Below are positions 52,672-63,514 of a stretch of DNA of 64,000 nt, piece after piece. The DNA is from Pseudoips prasinana (Eukaryota > Arthropoda > Insecta > Lepidoptera > Nolidae): NCBI GenBank assembly GCA_951640165.1, contig OX621266.1:744001-808000 (forward strand), in the 5' to 3' direction. Within the stretch, counting starts at the first letter, position 1, and each line of letters opens with the position of its first letter. The position numbers were made by a program, and so were the translations under genes. The notes beneath the pieces were generated by a model. It was not told the DNA's origin and ran no database searches. It saw only the letters and a program-made list of their open reading frames with translations.

Positions 52672-54240
52672 GTTTTTCTATTTGTGGGCTCCATTGTAGC
52701 TTTGAGTCAATAGTGATACCCAAGAACACAGTTGATTCAACAGGGTCCAACCTAGCTCCATTAAGTTGTAGATTGGCTGTCACCTGTTTCACATTCGGTG
52801 TAGTGAATTTTATGACTTTAGTTTTCTTATCATTAAGCACAAGATTATTGGCATTAAACCAATGAACAACTTTAGATATTGCGTCATTAATATCGTTGGT
52901 AAAATTGCTTAATTATCGGTTTATTTTGAACGTCAAGGAAGTATCATCTGCAAACAACACAATCTCATGCTTATCCCTTACATAGTAAGGTAAGTCATGT
53001 ATAAATTAAAAACAAAAATGGGCCACGAATTGACCCCTGTGGGACCCCATTACCACTGGAGATCCCGGAGATATTTTACCGTTTATGTCGACCTTCTGAA
53101 TTCTATTGCCCAAGTAAGAAGTCAGAAGTTCGAGAGCCTTGTTCCTAATACCGTAGTGGTGTAATTTTCTGACCATAGTATCATGATGAACGCAATCGAA
53201 CGCTTTGGACAAATCGCAAAAGATAGAATAATAAAATAGATAGAAGAATCGCGGCTTGGAAAGACTCGCAAGATGCATTAGATCTTGCGAGTCTTTCCAA
53301 GCCGCGAATATACTTTTTAATAAGTTGATCCCTACATCTATGGTTGAACAACCCTTTGTGAATCCAAACTGTTTCCGGTGTAGTAAATTATGTATATTAA
53401 AGTGTCTGAGCAACTGGCTTAGCATAAGCTTTTCAAATATTTTACTAAGTTTGACGGGTCTGAAGTATCACCAGCTTTAAACAAAATAATGATTTTACTA
53501 TACTTTGTCCAGTCAGGAATCACACCTGATGCAACACAGCAATTGAACACAGTAGCTAAGTGTGGGGCGATTATAGTAATAATTATTGATGAAACAGTCT
53601 TAACAGATAGACAGATCCTTTGAGTTTCTCATGTTAATACTCTTGAAAGCATTTAAAATATCTTTAGGGCTAACCACCGAAAATTCTAAAACTGTGACAC
53701 ACGACCCTGCTCTTTGCTTGAGTATCTGCTCAGCAGAGATAGAAGAATATGAAAGAGAGTAGAGAAGTAGTAATGACGACTGGAATATTCGAAAAATATT
53801 TTTCAAACTCAGTCGCACTATCCAAATCGTCTTTAGTATCTACGTTATTTATAGACAAGTTAAAATCACGACTACGTATTTTTGTTTTACCTGTCTCAGT
53901 ATTGATTATCTTCCAAGTAGTTTTAATTATATTTGTAGAAGATTTAAGAGTAGTTTTTATGTACAAAGATTTAGCAGCGGAACAGGCTCGTCTAAATGTT
54001 TTGGCATATTGTTTCACACATTCTTGAAAATCCATATTAGGATTTTTCTTCATACAATTCATACAACCGATTCCGACTTTTAAAGATTCCTGGAGTTGCC
54101 CAATCACTGAATATCCGACGGTCACTTGCAGACAGTTGTTTGGGTGTGAATATTGTGCAACACTCATCATTAATCAAATTTATTAAGGAGTTGTACAAGT
54201 GATCCGGATTATCATGATAGGGCAGCCATGCTAGTTTTTT
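52672..54240 (-). pseudogene. CR1-like LINE fragment (element D), linker and RT
   Basis: On the minus strand: a linker near 54240-53820 (HLYNSLINLINDECCTIF, SASDRRIFSDWATPGI, then SYFSNIP-like end of KYFSN), a segment LSKIF-like near 53460 with a deletion that removes YRPIS, then 53425-53006 with KQFGFTKGCSTIDVGINLLK, FCDLSKAFDCVHHDTMVRKL (Asp) and VVMGSHRGQF where PQGS is expected, and at 52985-52680 EIVLFADDTSLTF (Asp-Asp), HWFNANNLVLNDKKTK, and FLGITIDSKLQWSPQIEKL. It breaks off at about 52672. An 18-codon snap-back insert near 53250-53307 splits the RT. No RNase H. Dead; clade within CR1/Jockey-like LINEs not fixed. Confidence 0.7.
53249..53307. repeat. Perfect 26 bp hairpin inside element D RT
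   Basis: Arms 53249-53274 (TCGCGGCTTGGAAAGACTCG...) and 53282-53307 are exact inverses; loop of 7 bases. Only one arm is expected from the RT protein (IFAAWKDSQD); the other is an inverted duplication. Confidence 0.9.
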
Positions 54241-54427
54241 ACTACATTACATTAAAATTTTCCAAGCGGCTTTCACTAAATGGAATATAGCTTATATGTT
54301 TTCTTTTAATTTTTGGAGAATTTGAAAAAGGTTCCAACTCACCTCAATTATCTGAACGAATTTTATTGATTGAAATAAAGGTTTACAGTGCTAAATATAT
54401 TTTCAATGCATGTAGCACTTTTGGCAG

Positions 54428-54763
54428 TTACTCTAGTTGGTTCTGTAAAATTGTGATATAAATATAGGATTTAAACAAATTTAATAAATTCAGTAATTCT
54501 TTGGATGCCTGTTGTTGATTAAAAAACTTAAGAAATTCTTGTTGATGTTGTTGCCCAAATCCAGACGCCATTACTTCTGTTTGAGTTACCATAAATGCCT
54601 GATTTTCGCAAGTACCTTTAACTTTAGCAAGTGGTATCATATTCTGCTCTTTGCGAATTCGAGAAGTTGGAGCTTTATTGGGTTTATCGGCGTGTTTAAT
54701 GGTGATATCGCTAAACTCTAGGAACTCCGATTCGGAATTCCAAAGCACCTGGTGGACTAACAT
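54428..54763 (-). other. Unrecognised 111-residue open frame
   Basis: Reads MLVHQVLWNSESEFLEFSDI, KPNKAPTSRIRKEQN and, at the end, GFGQQHQQEFLKFFNQQQAS then KELLNLLNLF. The Gln-rich helical C-terminus resembles the end of MADF/Myb-like accessory proteins of DNA transposons, but that is a weak impression. Upstream on the same strand (54780-54960) are more frames rich in Lys and Glu (MLNNKRMSKDELEE) separated by stops, so it could be an exon of a broken gene. Function unknown. Confidence 0.3.
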
Positions 54764-54963
54764 AGTACCTTTAAAAGGAACTATGTTTTGAGGAGATGAA
54801 TTTCTTTTTCTCTAATCTCATGTTCTTCTACAACCGTTATCTCGACATTCTTTATGTTTTTATTTTTATTTTTGATTATATTTTTCTCTCCTTGCTATTC
54901 TTCTAACTCATCTTTACTCATCCTTTTGTTATTTAGCATAATGTTCTGAAAAATTATTTCATA

Positions 54964-56149
54964 AATAACAGCTACTAAGTCATAGCTTAATTACACTAAG
55001 CAACACTCAAACTCAAAATATAAACAATATAAACACCGATATTAATTTATAGCAAATTTCGTAGATAATCATGCAAATATAACTATTGATTTTCATGACA
55101 TCACACACAAAAACGGAGAATTAAAAAATAAAACAAACTACCTTTGACGTAATCAGGCAGAAAGCCTTAATTTTTTTTTTAATTCGTTATTATAATATCT
55201 CATTAGTGATGGATTCAATATCATTAGTGTTACTTGAAAAATTTACACCAATGACAGTAACACTAATGATATTTGGAACAAACATATAATTTTTAAGCTT
55301 GTGGAACTTTCTAGACGGCAATCGAATACATTTGAAATATCCATGTTCTTGTTAGCTATAAGAAATACTGTGTTAGAAAAATTCGATTACAATACCTTTT
55401 GCAATTATGGTTAAGAGATGAATGAGTCTAGTTTCGTCCACGGCACTGAAATCGGTAGAAATATGAATATCTCGCAAAAAATATGAAAAGTACCACCGCT
55501 CTGAGTAAACGCTGCAAGGCCAATGACGATGTGTCGGCGGGTGGGGTGAGGCGGAGGCCCAGGAGATCCGTGGATTTATAATTATGACGGTATTAACTTA
55601 TGCTACACTAATGACAGATAAACCGTGATCAATGTTTTAAACACTAGGATAATAGTATTCTATTATTCACAAATGAAAAATGTATACTATTTTTGAAAGC
55701 TTGCACATCATCATGATATGAAATATTAAATAAATAGAATTTCTACGAGTAACTTCGTTTTTATTCGAGTTTAATTCAACGTAACCGGAAAATGAGTAAT
55801 ATCTTCTTAAGGGGCTAAATGTTATAGTTTTAGTTTTCTCGCAAATGGCACACTTTTGGGTGTTGTTTTGTTTTGGTACGTTAAAAGGTTAATAAAGACT
55901 ATAATATAAAAAAAAAAAACGAAAACAATCGCAAAAAAAATCAATGTTATTAGCGATGTCAACATTTTTTACTCTGTTTGAAATCGACCCCAGTGTGCTT
56001 AAGGTAAGAATCTATCTGCTTATACTTTGTTATTGCTTAGATACTGCATATTACGAAAATATTGTCCATCGGAATGAAGCTGGCAGGTGCCTCTAGTAGA
56101 TTTTTTTTATTGAAATCTGTGAGATCGTCCATAGTAGAAATTCTTGGAG
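54964..56149. other. Unassigned AT-rich spacer
   Basis: No gene. It has an 18 bp perfect hairpin at 55217-55273 and recurring CACTAATGA words (55209 region, 55261, 55607). Confidence 0.4.
55217..55273. repeat. Perfect 18 bp hairpin, 21-base loop
   Basis: AATATCATTAGTGTTACT (55217-55234) is exactly inverse to 55256-55273. Confidence 0.85.
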
Positions 56150-56485
56150 GAATGAATGAATGAATGAATGAACTCTTTATTTGCGAGAATACAGGTTACA
56201 TTTGATGGTATTATATTATAGTTTCACTATATTCGACAGAATATGTCCTGCAAATATTTAAAGTAATACATTATAATTTAAGATTTTTTACATTGTAATT
56301 GTTAGTAATTATTTAATTTGTTAATAGTAGTTAATACATGATGAATCCAAACAATAAGTAAAAATAAGATTTAAAAACAATTTTAGTTATTATAGATTAG
56401 AAAATGTCAATTAAAATTTCAATGTCAAAATATTTAGGCTAATTACATATTTATGTGAATTTATATTTAATGTAGTCATCAATTG

Positions 56486-56737
56486 CTTGCTTATCGTATG
56501 GGTAGTGGTAACCCTAGTGTCAGAGTTGCTCAAGCCGCCCAGTAGGCCTCTGACATGGCTTAACGACTGTTATCTAATGACTACAACCGGGACCGACAGC
56601 TTAACGTGCCCTCCGAAGCACGGAGACGCTCAGAAATTAAACCACTTTGGCGGTCACCCATCTAAGGACTGACCGCGAGCCTAGTTGCTTAACCTCGCCG
56701 ATCGCATACGGACCGGTGAGAGCATCTGGCTATGAGC
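56486..56737 (-). mobile_element. 5S rRNA-derived SINE, copy 2
   Basis: 11 bp TSD GTCATCAATTG (56475-56485 and 56738-56748). On the minus strand it starts CGCTCATAGCCAGATGC and carries the 5S-like region (GAGGTTAAGCAACTAGGC then GATGGGTGACCGCC) followed by the family body (CGTGCTTCGGAGGGCACGTT, CCATGTCAGAGGCCTACTGG). It lies in the 3' part of element B. Confidence 0.88.
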
Positions 56738-56999
56738 GTCATCAATTGAATAAAAACATCTGTCACATAGCCACTTAAAGAGCGTCCTGAAAAATTCATT
56801 GTCAGGTAGGTGTCTAAGTTTTTCTGGAAGTTTATTGTATACCTTAACACCCATATTATAGCAGTTCTTATCACCTATTTTTAGCCTACTTCGTGGTGCT
56901 ACTAATGGTTTGCTTACGATTTTTCTTTTCATTTCAGCCTTTTCGTCTTTTTCGAACAGTAAAATATGATTTCTCACGAATTTGCACATCTCGTATATG
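56738..56999 (-). pseudogene. Element B ORF2 C-terminus
   Basis: Encodes MCKFVRNHILLFEKDEKAEM, SKPLVAPRSRLKIGD, CYNMGVKVYNKLPEKLRHLP then FKWLCDRCFYSIDD and a stop region. YNKLPE-L--L is the usual C-terminal motif of CR1-superfamily RTs. It is separated from the rest of ORF2 by mariner 2; joining the flanks around the single TA gives a one-base frame difference, so a small indel also lies here. Confidence 0.72.
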
Positions 57000-57128
57000 T
57001 ACGAGGGTGCGTTTTTAAGTTTGCGGAATGGGGGGGAGGGGATAATAATAGGTCATTATCGGGATGGCCACGACTTCAGCCACTCAATATTAGTATAAAT
57101 ACCAAGTTTTATCTTAATTGGATCACTA

Positions 57129-58009
57129 TTCTCGCTGTACACCAGCGACATCCCCAGACCCAATAAGGCTCATCTAGCCCTCTTCGCTGACGACACAGCT
57201 CTCTACTACTCCAGTAGGAGCACGTCAGTCATCCACCGAGAACTCCAATCCTCAGCCGACGCCCACGGCGAATGGTTCAGGAAATTGAGGATCGAAGTCA
57301 ATCCCAACAAGAGCGCGCAGCCGTGCTCTTCTCTAGGATAGACCCCGCCCCCACCGCCGATCCCGTCCGAATGTTTGGTGAACCGATCCCCTGGGAGAAG
57401 AAAACCAAATATTTGGGAGTGATCCTCGATCGGAAGTTAAACTTCAAGGATCATCTGAGATACGCTCGTAACCGTGCCTCATTTGCCCTTTATCGATTAC
57501 ACGGCCTCCTGAATGCACGCAGTAAAATGTCCCTTGAAAACAAGGTGAGAATTTACAAGACGTGCATTCGACCCATGATGACCTATGCGAGCCCGGTCTT
57601 CGCGCACGCTAGGGATCAATTCATCCACCTCCTCCAGGTAGTCCAGAACAAGTTTATGCGACGAGCCGCGGGAGCACCGTGGTTCGTCCGTAACAAAAGC
57701 CTCCATGCCGATCTCCAATTGCCTACCATCAGGCAATGGATGAAGCATGCGTCCAAAAGGTACATTGACTCTGCCACTCACCATCCAAGTAAATTGGTGG
57801 TACAGGCGGTCAAATACACTCCTTCCCGACTCTCACGTAAACACCGTCGTCCGAAGAACGTCATAGACGAATCGGACGACGAGATCACCGTATACTTAAA
57901 CCAAATCAAATCGATTAAAGACTCTCGCAACACTGCACAACCGATATTTCGTACTCGCCGGACGCGAGTACGACCGCGAACGCGTCGCGACCACCAGCGT
58001 CCTCCATGA
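57129..58009 (+). pseudogene. Jockey-3 ORF2 C-terminal fragment
   Basis: The first part reads YTSDIPRPNKAHLALFADDT ALYYSS with the catalytic Asp pair. It breaks near 57314, where GAGCGCGCAGCCGTG has an extra two bases relative to Jockey-1, then is open from 57272 in the downstream frame (AAVLFSRIDPAPTADPVRMF) to the basic C-terminus and stop at 58009. It lacks the endonuclease and most of the RT. Confidence 0.85.
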
Positions 58010-58322
58010 CCCTTAGTTTGCATTCGATCCGATGAATGCCCGCTCCGGACCTAAACCGGAAGCGAGGCCCGCGTCGCGCATTAACGTAGAGCGACAGTTG
58101 CACAAAATCCCCTAAAAACCACGACATCTTGCCCTCTCCACGTCAGTATCCGCCCAGACCCGAGGTTCGAGCCCCACAGGGGGCGCCCTCCGGCGCGGGT
58201 ACTTAGTTTGTAGTTTATATTTGCTAGGCCGGTTAGAGCCCACGCTCACCCCTACTGTCCGGTGAAGCAGTAAAAGCCGAGACGCTAACTGCACGCGTCA
58301 CGTTAAAAAAAAAAAAAAAAAA
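57129..58322 (+). mobile_element. Jockey-clade LINE 3, 5'-truncated
   Basis: Starts within the RT at TTCTCGCTGTACACCAGCG and runs to an A-tail (58305-58322). The target TGGATCA is repeated imperfectly on both sides (TTGGATCACT before, TGGATCATTA after). Its 3' UTR is the Jockey-2 version, not the Jockey-1 version. Confidence 0.88.
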
Positions 58323-58384
58323 TGGATCATTAGTCTCTGAACTATCGTCAAGCAAACAACTCAATCGGGAAGAAAGTGTGAATT

Positions 58385-59440
58385 ATGGAAAAAATCGAGT
58401 ACCGTGCCGTAATAAAGTTCCTTACCAAGCAAGGAAAGTCAGTTCAAAATATACTGGAACAGATGGAATCCGTTTACGGGGACTCTTGCCCGGGTAAAAC
58501 CATGGTTTACAAGTGGCACAGTCTCTTTAAACAAGGCAGGACCTCACTTGAAGACGACCCTCGGCCCGGACGGTCACCCGAGGTGACTACTCCGGAAATC
58601 ATGAAAAAAGTCGAAAAAAATATATTGGAAGATGCCAGACTAAAGAAGAAACAGCTTGCAGAAATGGTTGGAGTATCGGATATGACAATTTTCAAAATTC
58701 TACATGATCATCTTGGCATGACAAAGGTCAGTGCAAGATGGGTGCCAAGAATGCTCACGCCGCCTCAAAAACAACGCCGCGTTGAGTGTTCTCGCACTTT
58801 TTTGGACCTCTGTAACGAAGATAAGGATGGACTTTTAAGTCGAATTGTTACTGGAGATGAAACTTGGGTTCATCATTATGAACCTGAGTCGAAACAGGAC
58901 TCTATGCAGTGGCACAAAAAAGGCACACCACCACCCAAGAAGTTTAAAGTGTCACAATCGGCTGGAAAAATCATGGCAACAGTGTTTTGGGATTCGGAAG
59001 GGATCCTGTTGATCGATTATAAAGATAAAGGCGTTTCTATAACCGGACAATACTACGCTTCCATCCTCGAGAGGTTAAAAGAAAGCATTAAAGAAAAAAG
59101 GAGGGGAAAATTAACCAAAGGTGTCCTTCTTCTTCACGACAACGCGCCAGTTCACAAGAGCCGTGTTGCTTTGGCTGCCCTGCATAACGTGGGCTTCGAT
59201 ATTTTAGATCATCCACCCTACAGCCCAGACCTGGCTCCCAGTGATTACTACCTCTTTCCAAAACTCAAAAAAGAACTTCGTGGGAAGAAATTTTCTACTG
59301 ATGAAGAAGTGAAGGACGCGGTTTCAGCCTATTTTTCGGACAAAGACAAAACATTTTTTTATGTAGGTATACATAAGCGAATTGAAAGATCTGAAAAATG
59401 TATAAGGGTAGCAGGTGAATATATTGAAAAAGAAAAATAA
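58385..59440 (+). CDS. mariner 2 transposase (351 aa, D,D34D intact)
   Basis: Start ATG 58385 (MEKIEYRAVIKFLTKQ). Helix-turn-helix region within residues 1-115 (KKKQLAEMVGVSDMTIFKIL), linker RWVPRML, then catalytic Asp158 in TGDETWVHHYEPE, Asp252 in LLHDNAPVHKS and Asp287 in LAPSDYYLFPKL; 34 residues separate the last two. Stop TAA at 59438-59440 is followed within 25 bases by the 3' TIR. No lesion. It is clearly related to, but well diverged from, mariner 1, with different TIRs. Expression may be altered because Jockey-3 occupies the leader 60 bases upstream. Confidence 0.93.
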   Translation: MEKIEYRAVIKFLTKQGKSVQNILEQMESVYGDSCPGKTMVYKWHSLFKQGRTSLEDDPRPGRSPEVTTPEIMKKVEKNILEDARLKKKQLAEMVGVSDMTIFKILHDHLGMTKVSARWVPRMLTPPQKQRRVECSRTFLDLCNEDKDGLLSRIVTGDETWVHHYEPESKQDSMQWHKKGTPPPKKFKVSQSAGKIMATVFWDSEGILLIDYKDKGVSITGQYYASILERLKESIKEKRRGKLTKGVLLLHDNAPVHKSRVALAALHNVGFDILDHPPYSPDLAPSDYYLFPKLKKELRGKKFSTDEEVKDAVSAYFSDKDKTFFYVGIHKRIERSEKCIRVAGEYIEKEK

Positions 59441-59502
59441 TTTTGTATTTTTATTTACACTTCTTACCCTCCATTCCGCGAACTTAAAAACGCCCCCTCG
59501 TA

Positions 59503-61190
59503 TATTGATGGTAATGTAAGTATTTTTTCTCATAAATATCGGTTGGCAGGAATCTGTCCACTTTAGATTGAAGATTGACCTTAAACATTTTTTTTTGTAC
59601 TATAAACGCTCTTTCAGCGTCGGTAGAGTTTCCCCATAAGATCACACCGTATCTAAGAATAGAGCACACATGGCTGTGGTATACCATTAAGGCTGTTTCT
59701 CTGTTTGTTATATTTTTAATTTTCCTAAGCGCAAATATGAATTTATTGATTTTCTTACATACATTATCTACTTGAGCTTTCCAGTTGCAGAAACGGTCAG
59801 TAACTATTCCTAAAAATTTCATGTTATGTACCTCATCGATGTCAATATTATTATAATTCAAAGATATGTCTCCTATATTACCTATATTTTTATTATTGTA
59901 TGTCAAATATCTCATAAATTTAGTTTTACTAATATTAATTTTTAAATTATTAGCTTCTAGCCAGCTTATTATATCCATTAAAGCTTTATTTGTTACTGAT
60001 ACTGCATTTTCAATAGTTCGTTCTTTTGTTAAAATAGTAGTATCGTCTGCAAATAATATAGTAAATTGGTCAGTTTAGTTAGGTAATTCGTTGATGTATA
60101 CTATGAATAGAATAAGCCCAAGCACACTACCTTGTGGTACGCCGTAGTGGTTGATCAAATACGGTGATCTGAAAGTTTCTTCTATTTGAGTCTTTTTACA
60201 ATTTTTTTTGATCTCGGTACACTGTTGCCTGCCTATTAAGTAGCTTTGGAACCAGTCATAAGCAGACCCTCTGATTCCATACTGCTCAAGCTTGCTTAAT
60301 AGCCTGTCGTGTTAAAGTTACCTAATGCGTCAAGAATTTCCTTCACAAGTTTAAAGCATGCTAATGAAGTAGATTTATTCTTGATGAAACCATTTTGTTG
60401 AGAGTTGATTACATTATTTTTATCAAAGAAACTCATAAGCCTGGTGCACATGATTTTTTCGAATATTTTAGAGATAACAGGAACTAAGGTTATTTTGGCC
60501 TGTAATTACCAGCTTCAGATTTAGATCCCTTCTTGAAAATTGGTTTTACTACGGAAAACTTTAAACCATCGGGAAATATACCGTTCTCCAAAGATAAATT
60601 AATTATATGTGTCAAAGGTATGGGGAGTATATTTTGTTTTAGAATCTTTGTAGTAATATTATCATATCCCGCTGAGTTTGTGTTACGTAATTGCATTGTA
60701 GTTTTAAAAACTTCTAAGCAGTCTACAGGTTCTAGAAATATGGAATGAGTTGATCGTCCAACATTTTCATGATTTTTTGTATAATTTAAATTTTCGGTAG
60801 GCTTTGCAATGTTTATAAAGTATTCATTAAAAAATATCGCTATATCTTCACCCTTGGTCAGTGAAGTTTGACAATCAACGAATTCGTTTATTTCATTATT
60901 TACATCGTTTTGTTTTAGTTTGTCATTAACGATTTTCCATGTCGCTCTGCATTTGTTTTCAGATTTCTGTATATATATTTTATTTTTATCCCTTTGTGTA
61001 TCTGTCATGCATTGTTTAAGTATTTTTCTATAGTCATAATATTTTTTTCTTATTTTGAGAAGTCTTATTTTTATAGTACCTGCTTTGGAGCTTTCTCTTA
61101 CTTATGAATGATTTTTTTAGACCGTTCGTGATCCATTTTGGTTTAGCAGAATTTTTATTCATTTTAATTTTTATAATTGGGAAACACATA
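59503..61190 (-). pseudogene. Element B ORF2, linker and reverse transcriptase
   Basis: Reading from 61190 leftward: a basic linker, KCRATWKIVNDKLKQND, FLEPVDCLEVFKTTMQLRNT, NSAGYDNITTKILKQ, FSVVKPIFKKGSKSEAGNYR then a frame break near 60490. Further on are a region corresponding to FGF...AFD with frame breaks, TPQGSVLGLILFIVYINEL (60150-60090), a stop, ILFADDTTILTKE (Asp-Asp, about 60055), then ISWLEANNLKINISKTKF, FLGIVTDRFCNWKAQVD, and YLHYHQY at the mariner junction. The core motifs survive but at least three frame lesions exist. Confidence 0.75.
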
Positions 61191-62314
61191 TTATTTATAA
61201 AAGAGGCAGATCTCATCGTGTAAAGAGGAAAACTCTTGGTTTACGTCTGTTTTAGAAAAAAACTTCAGAAAATGACATTTCCTTAGATAATAGCGAATTT
61301 TTTCTATATTTTCATTACACATGTCTCTTCTATAGGCAAACCATTGTCTATTTACATTACAATCATGCTTTGCTTTGATTATTAAAGTTTGTCCCGTATT
61401 ATGGTCTGATAGACCTAGTTCATGGATTTCCCCTTTAGCGTCTTTTATATCACTTAATATATTATCAATGCATGTATTTTGTCTTGTGGCTTTGTTTATA
61501 TGATAGTTTAAGTTATAATTGTATATAATGTTTAAAAACTCATCCTTAATTTTACTGCTACCTAGAAAATTAATATTAAAGTCACCACATATTATTATTT
61601 TGTATTTATCTTTCCTAATTAATTTATCCAATACTACTTGCAATTTTCTAAAAAAAATGTCTATATCGGAGTAGGGTGTTCTGTATACACAGAGTAAGTT
61701 TATTTTATATTTTTTTAATTGTATACCACATATCTCAAAATGGTTTTCTACCGCAATACTGTTTAACCATTGTATATTGAGGCGCTCATAGCCAGATGCT
61801 CTCACCGGTCCGTAAGTGATTGGCGAGGTTAAGCAACTAGGCTCGCGGTCAGTCCATAGATGGGCGACCGCCAAAGTGGTTTAATTTGTGAGCGTCTCCG
61901 TGCTTCGGAGGGCACGTTAAGCCGTCGGTCCCGGTTGTAGCCATTAGGTAACAGTCGTTAAGCCATGTCAGAGGCCTACTGGGCGGCTTGAACAACTCTG
62001 ACACTAGGGTTACCACTGCCCATACGATAAGTAAGTAAGTACCATTGTATATTTTCATATTCTATGTCTTGTTTTATAAGTATACATACACCACCTCGTT
62101 TTTGATATTTCCTAGAAAAGCTGCTTCCTAATTTAAATAATTTAACTAACATATTTTCATCCTCTCCAGATTTAATGAATGTTTCAGTTAGGCACATAAT
62201 ATCGATAAAATATTTATTGTCGCAGAGTAGGTTTAAGGCTAGCTCGATTTCATCTAACTTACTTACACCGGCAATATTTTGGTGTAATATCGTTATATTA
62301 TAGTTCCTGGCCAC
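61191..62314 (-). pseudogene. Element B ORF2 endonuclease (split by a 5S SINE)
   Basis: Start MARNYNITILHQNIAGVSKL (Asn), IMCLTETFIKSG (Glu), KRGGVCILIKQD, then the SINE at 61779-62040. It continues with NHFEICGIQLKKYKINLLCV, KIIICGDFNINFLGSS (Asp/Asn) and HELGLSDHNTGQTLI (Asp-His). All AP-endonuclease motifs are present. The SINE (262 bp plus 13 bp TSD) is the only clear lesion in this domain. Methionine at 62314 lies just after ORF1 on the minus strand. Confidence 0.8.
61779..62040 (+). mobile_element. 5S rRNA-derived SINE, copy 3
   Basis: Perfect 13 bp TSD ACCATTGTATATT (61766-61778 and 62041-62053). The head matches 5S rRNA at the internal promoter: GAGGTTAAGCAACTAGGC (A box region), CGGTCAGTCC (intermediate element), ATGGGCGACCGCC (C box). 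The body carries CGTGCTTCGGAGGGCACGTT and the tail is GTAAGTAAGT. This is the best preserved of the three copies. Confidence 0.9.
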
Positions 62315-62339
62315 GAAAAAAATGTTGCTGTACTGAATT

Positions 62340-63514
62340 GTTTATTTTCTCTTTTCTAATCGCATTATTTAAGACCGGTAATTTATTTTCAGTCTTACTT
62401 TTAAATAACGACATGTCCGTTTGTGTCCCAATACCTTTAAGATTTCGTTGTGACAATTTTTGAAAGATAAGAACCGTTTGTTGTAGTCTATTTGATCTAT
62501 AAAAAGATGAATTATTACAAGTGATGTTCTATTAAAATAATCTTCCACAAAACAACAATCTTTATTTTGTGTGCAAATTAGTTTTATCATTCTATTAAGA
62601 CTTATTTTATTGGAGCAGATATTTTTATTCACGCATAATATGATCACAGGACACTTAACAGATTGTAAAAATAAGCACAATTCGGTTGTCATTTTCAAGG
62701 TGTTATAATCATTTTGTCCAACAGATATTATCAATTTATCTTCAGAATTAATGTCAAATAATTTAATGCTACTTAAGATTTCCTCCGTAGAGGCGTTTGG
62801 CTTTACAATAGACAGAAATTATAGTAGTTATATGGATTGTAATATCTTGATTTTATAAGTTGTGTTGCTAGTCCTCTACACTGCGCCCCGCCAACAATAA
62901 ATGCTCTTTTTTGGCACTTAAGCGTAAAACTAGGATTCGGCATATTAAATGACTCGTTTTTCATCTCAGTATTTGTTGTATTTTTCGTGTTTCCTGAGAC
63001 TGAACAATTTTCAGTACACGTTTTTGGATCTTCTGTGTTGTTAAAAAGTGGGGTTGTATCAGTTTTGTTTTCTGTGTTTTCCGTTGACGTACATGGCAGC
63101 TTTTGTATTTTGTTTGTTTCATTCATCATTACTTGCTGCTCCATTTGTGTAATTGTTTGTCTTCTTAGTTCTAAGGAGGTGTTAGTAGTAGGTTCGTTAG
63201 GCTTAAATGGCGTTGTTTGGAAGCTATTTGTAAGTCGACGTCGAATGCTTTTTTTTGGCACTCGATGACATATTGTGGCTGTATGATGATAATGGGCTTT
63301 TACATAATTGCTTCAATACACATAATTCTTGATTCATGCTATGTATTGTCTTTTTCAAATCAATATTTTCTAAAATAATATTTTTCATTTCGCTTTGTGT
63401 ACTCTCTAACTGATTTTTAAGTTCCGTTATCTCTGTTTTCAATTCCGCTGTATAGGTTGAATACATATTTGTTGACAGGTCTAGGCTTCTTCCCAAAATA
63501 TTTTCGCAGGACAT
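62340..63514 (-). pseudogene. Element B ORF1, coiled coil plus SGNH-esterase-like domain
   Basis: N-terminal part (63514-63230) is a coiled coil (ELKTEITELKNQLESTQSEM, ENIDLKKTIHSMNQELCVLK). The middle (63261-62950) is Ser/Thr/Asn-rich and disordered-looking. The C-terminal domain starts KRAFIVGGAQCRGLATQLIK, equivalent to the first SGNH block but with GAQ in place of GDS, then DKLIISVGQNDYNTLKM (GxND block) and CPVIILCVNKNI. A frame break lies between 62803 and 62734, and another near 63240. Lack of the Ser nucleophile suggests a non-catalytic or decayed fold. Followed closely by ORF2. Confidence 0.72.

Larger units (their letters stand above)
57002..59500 (+). mobile_element. mariner transposon 2, carrying Jockey-3
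   Basis: Inverse ends: CGAGGGTGCGTTTTTAAG at left, CTTAAAAACGCCCCCTCG at right, about 30 bases with few mismatches, in a TA duplication (57000-57001, 59501-59502). Without Jockey-3 it is about 1.3 kb. Jockey-3 landed in its 5' UTR, leaving the transposase ORF open. It is inserted in the RT of element B. Confidence 0.92.

Noticed and set aside
61801..61872. Possible 5S rRNA gene
   Set aside because: Only the internal promoter portion resembles 5S; the outer stems are missing and a TSD-flanked SINE body follows.
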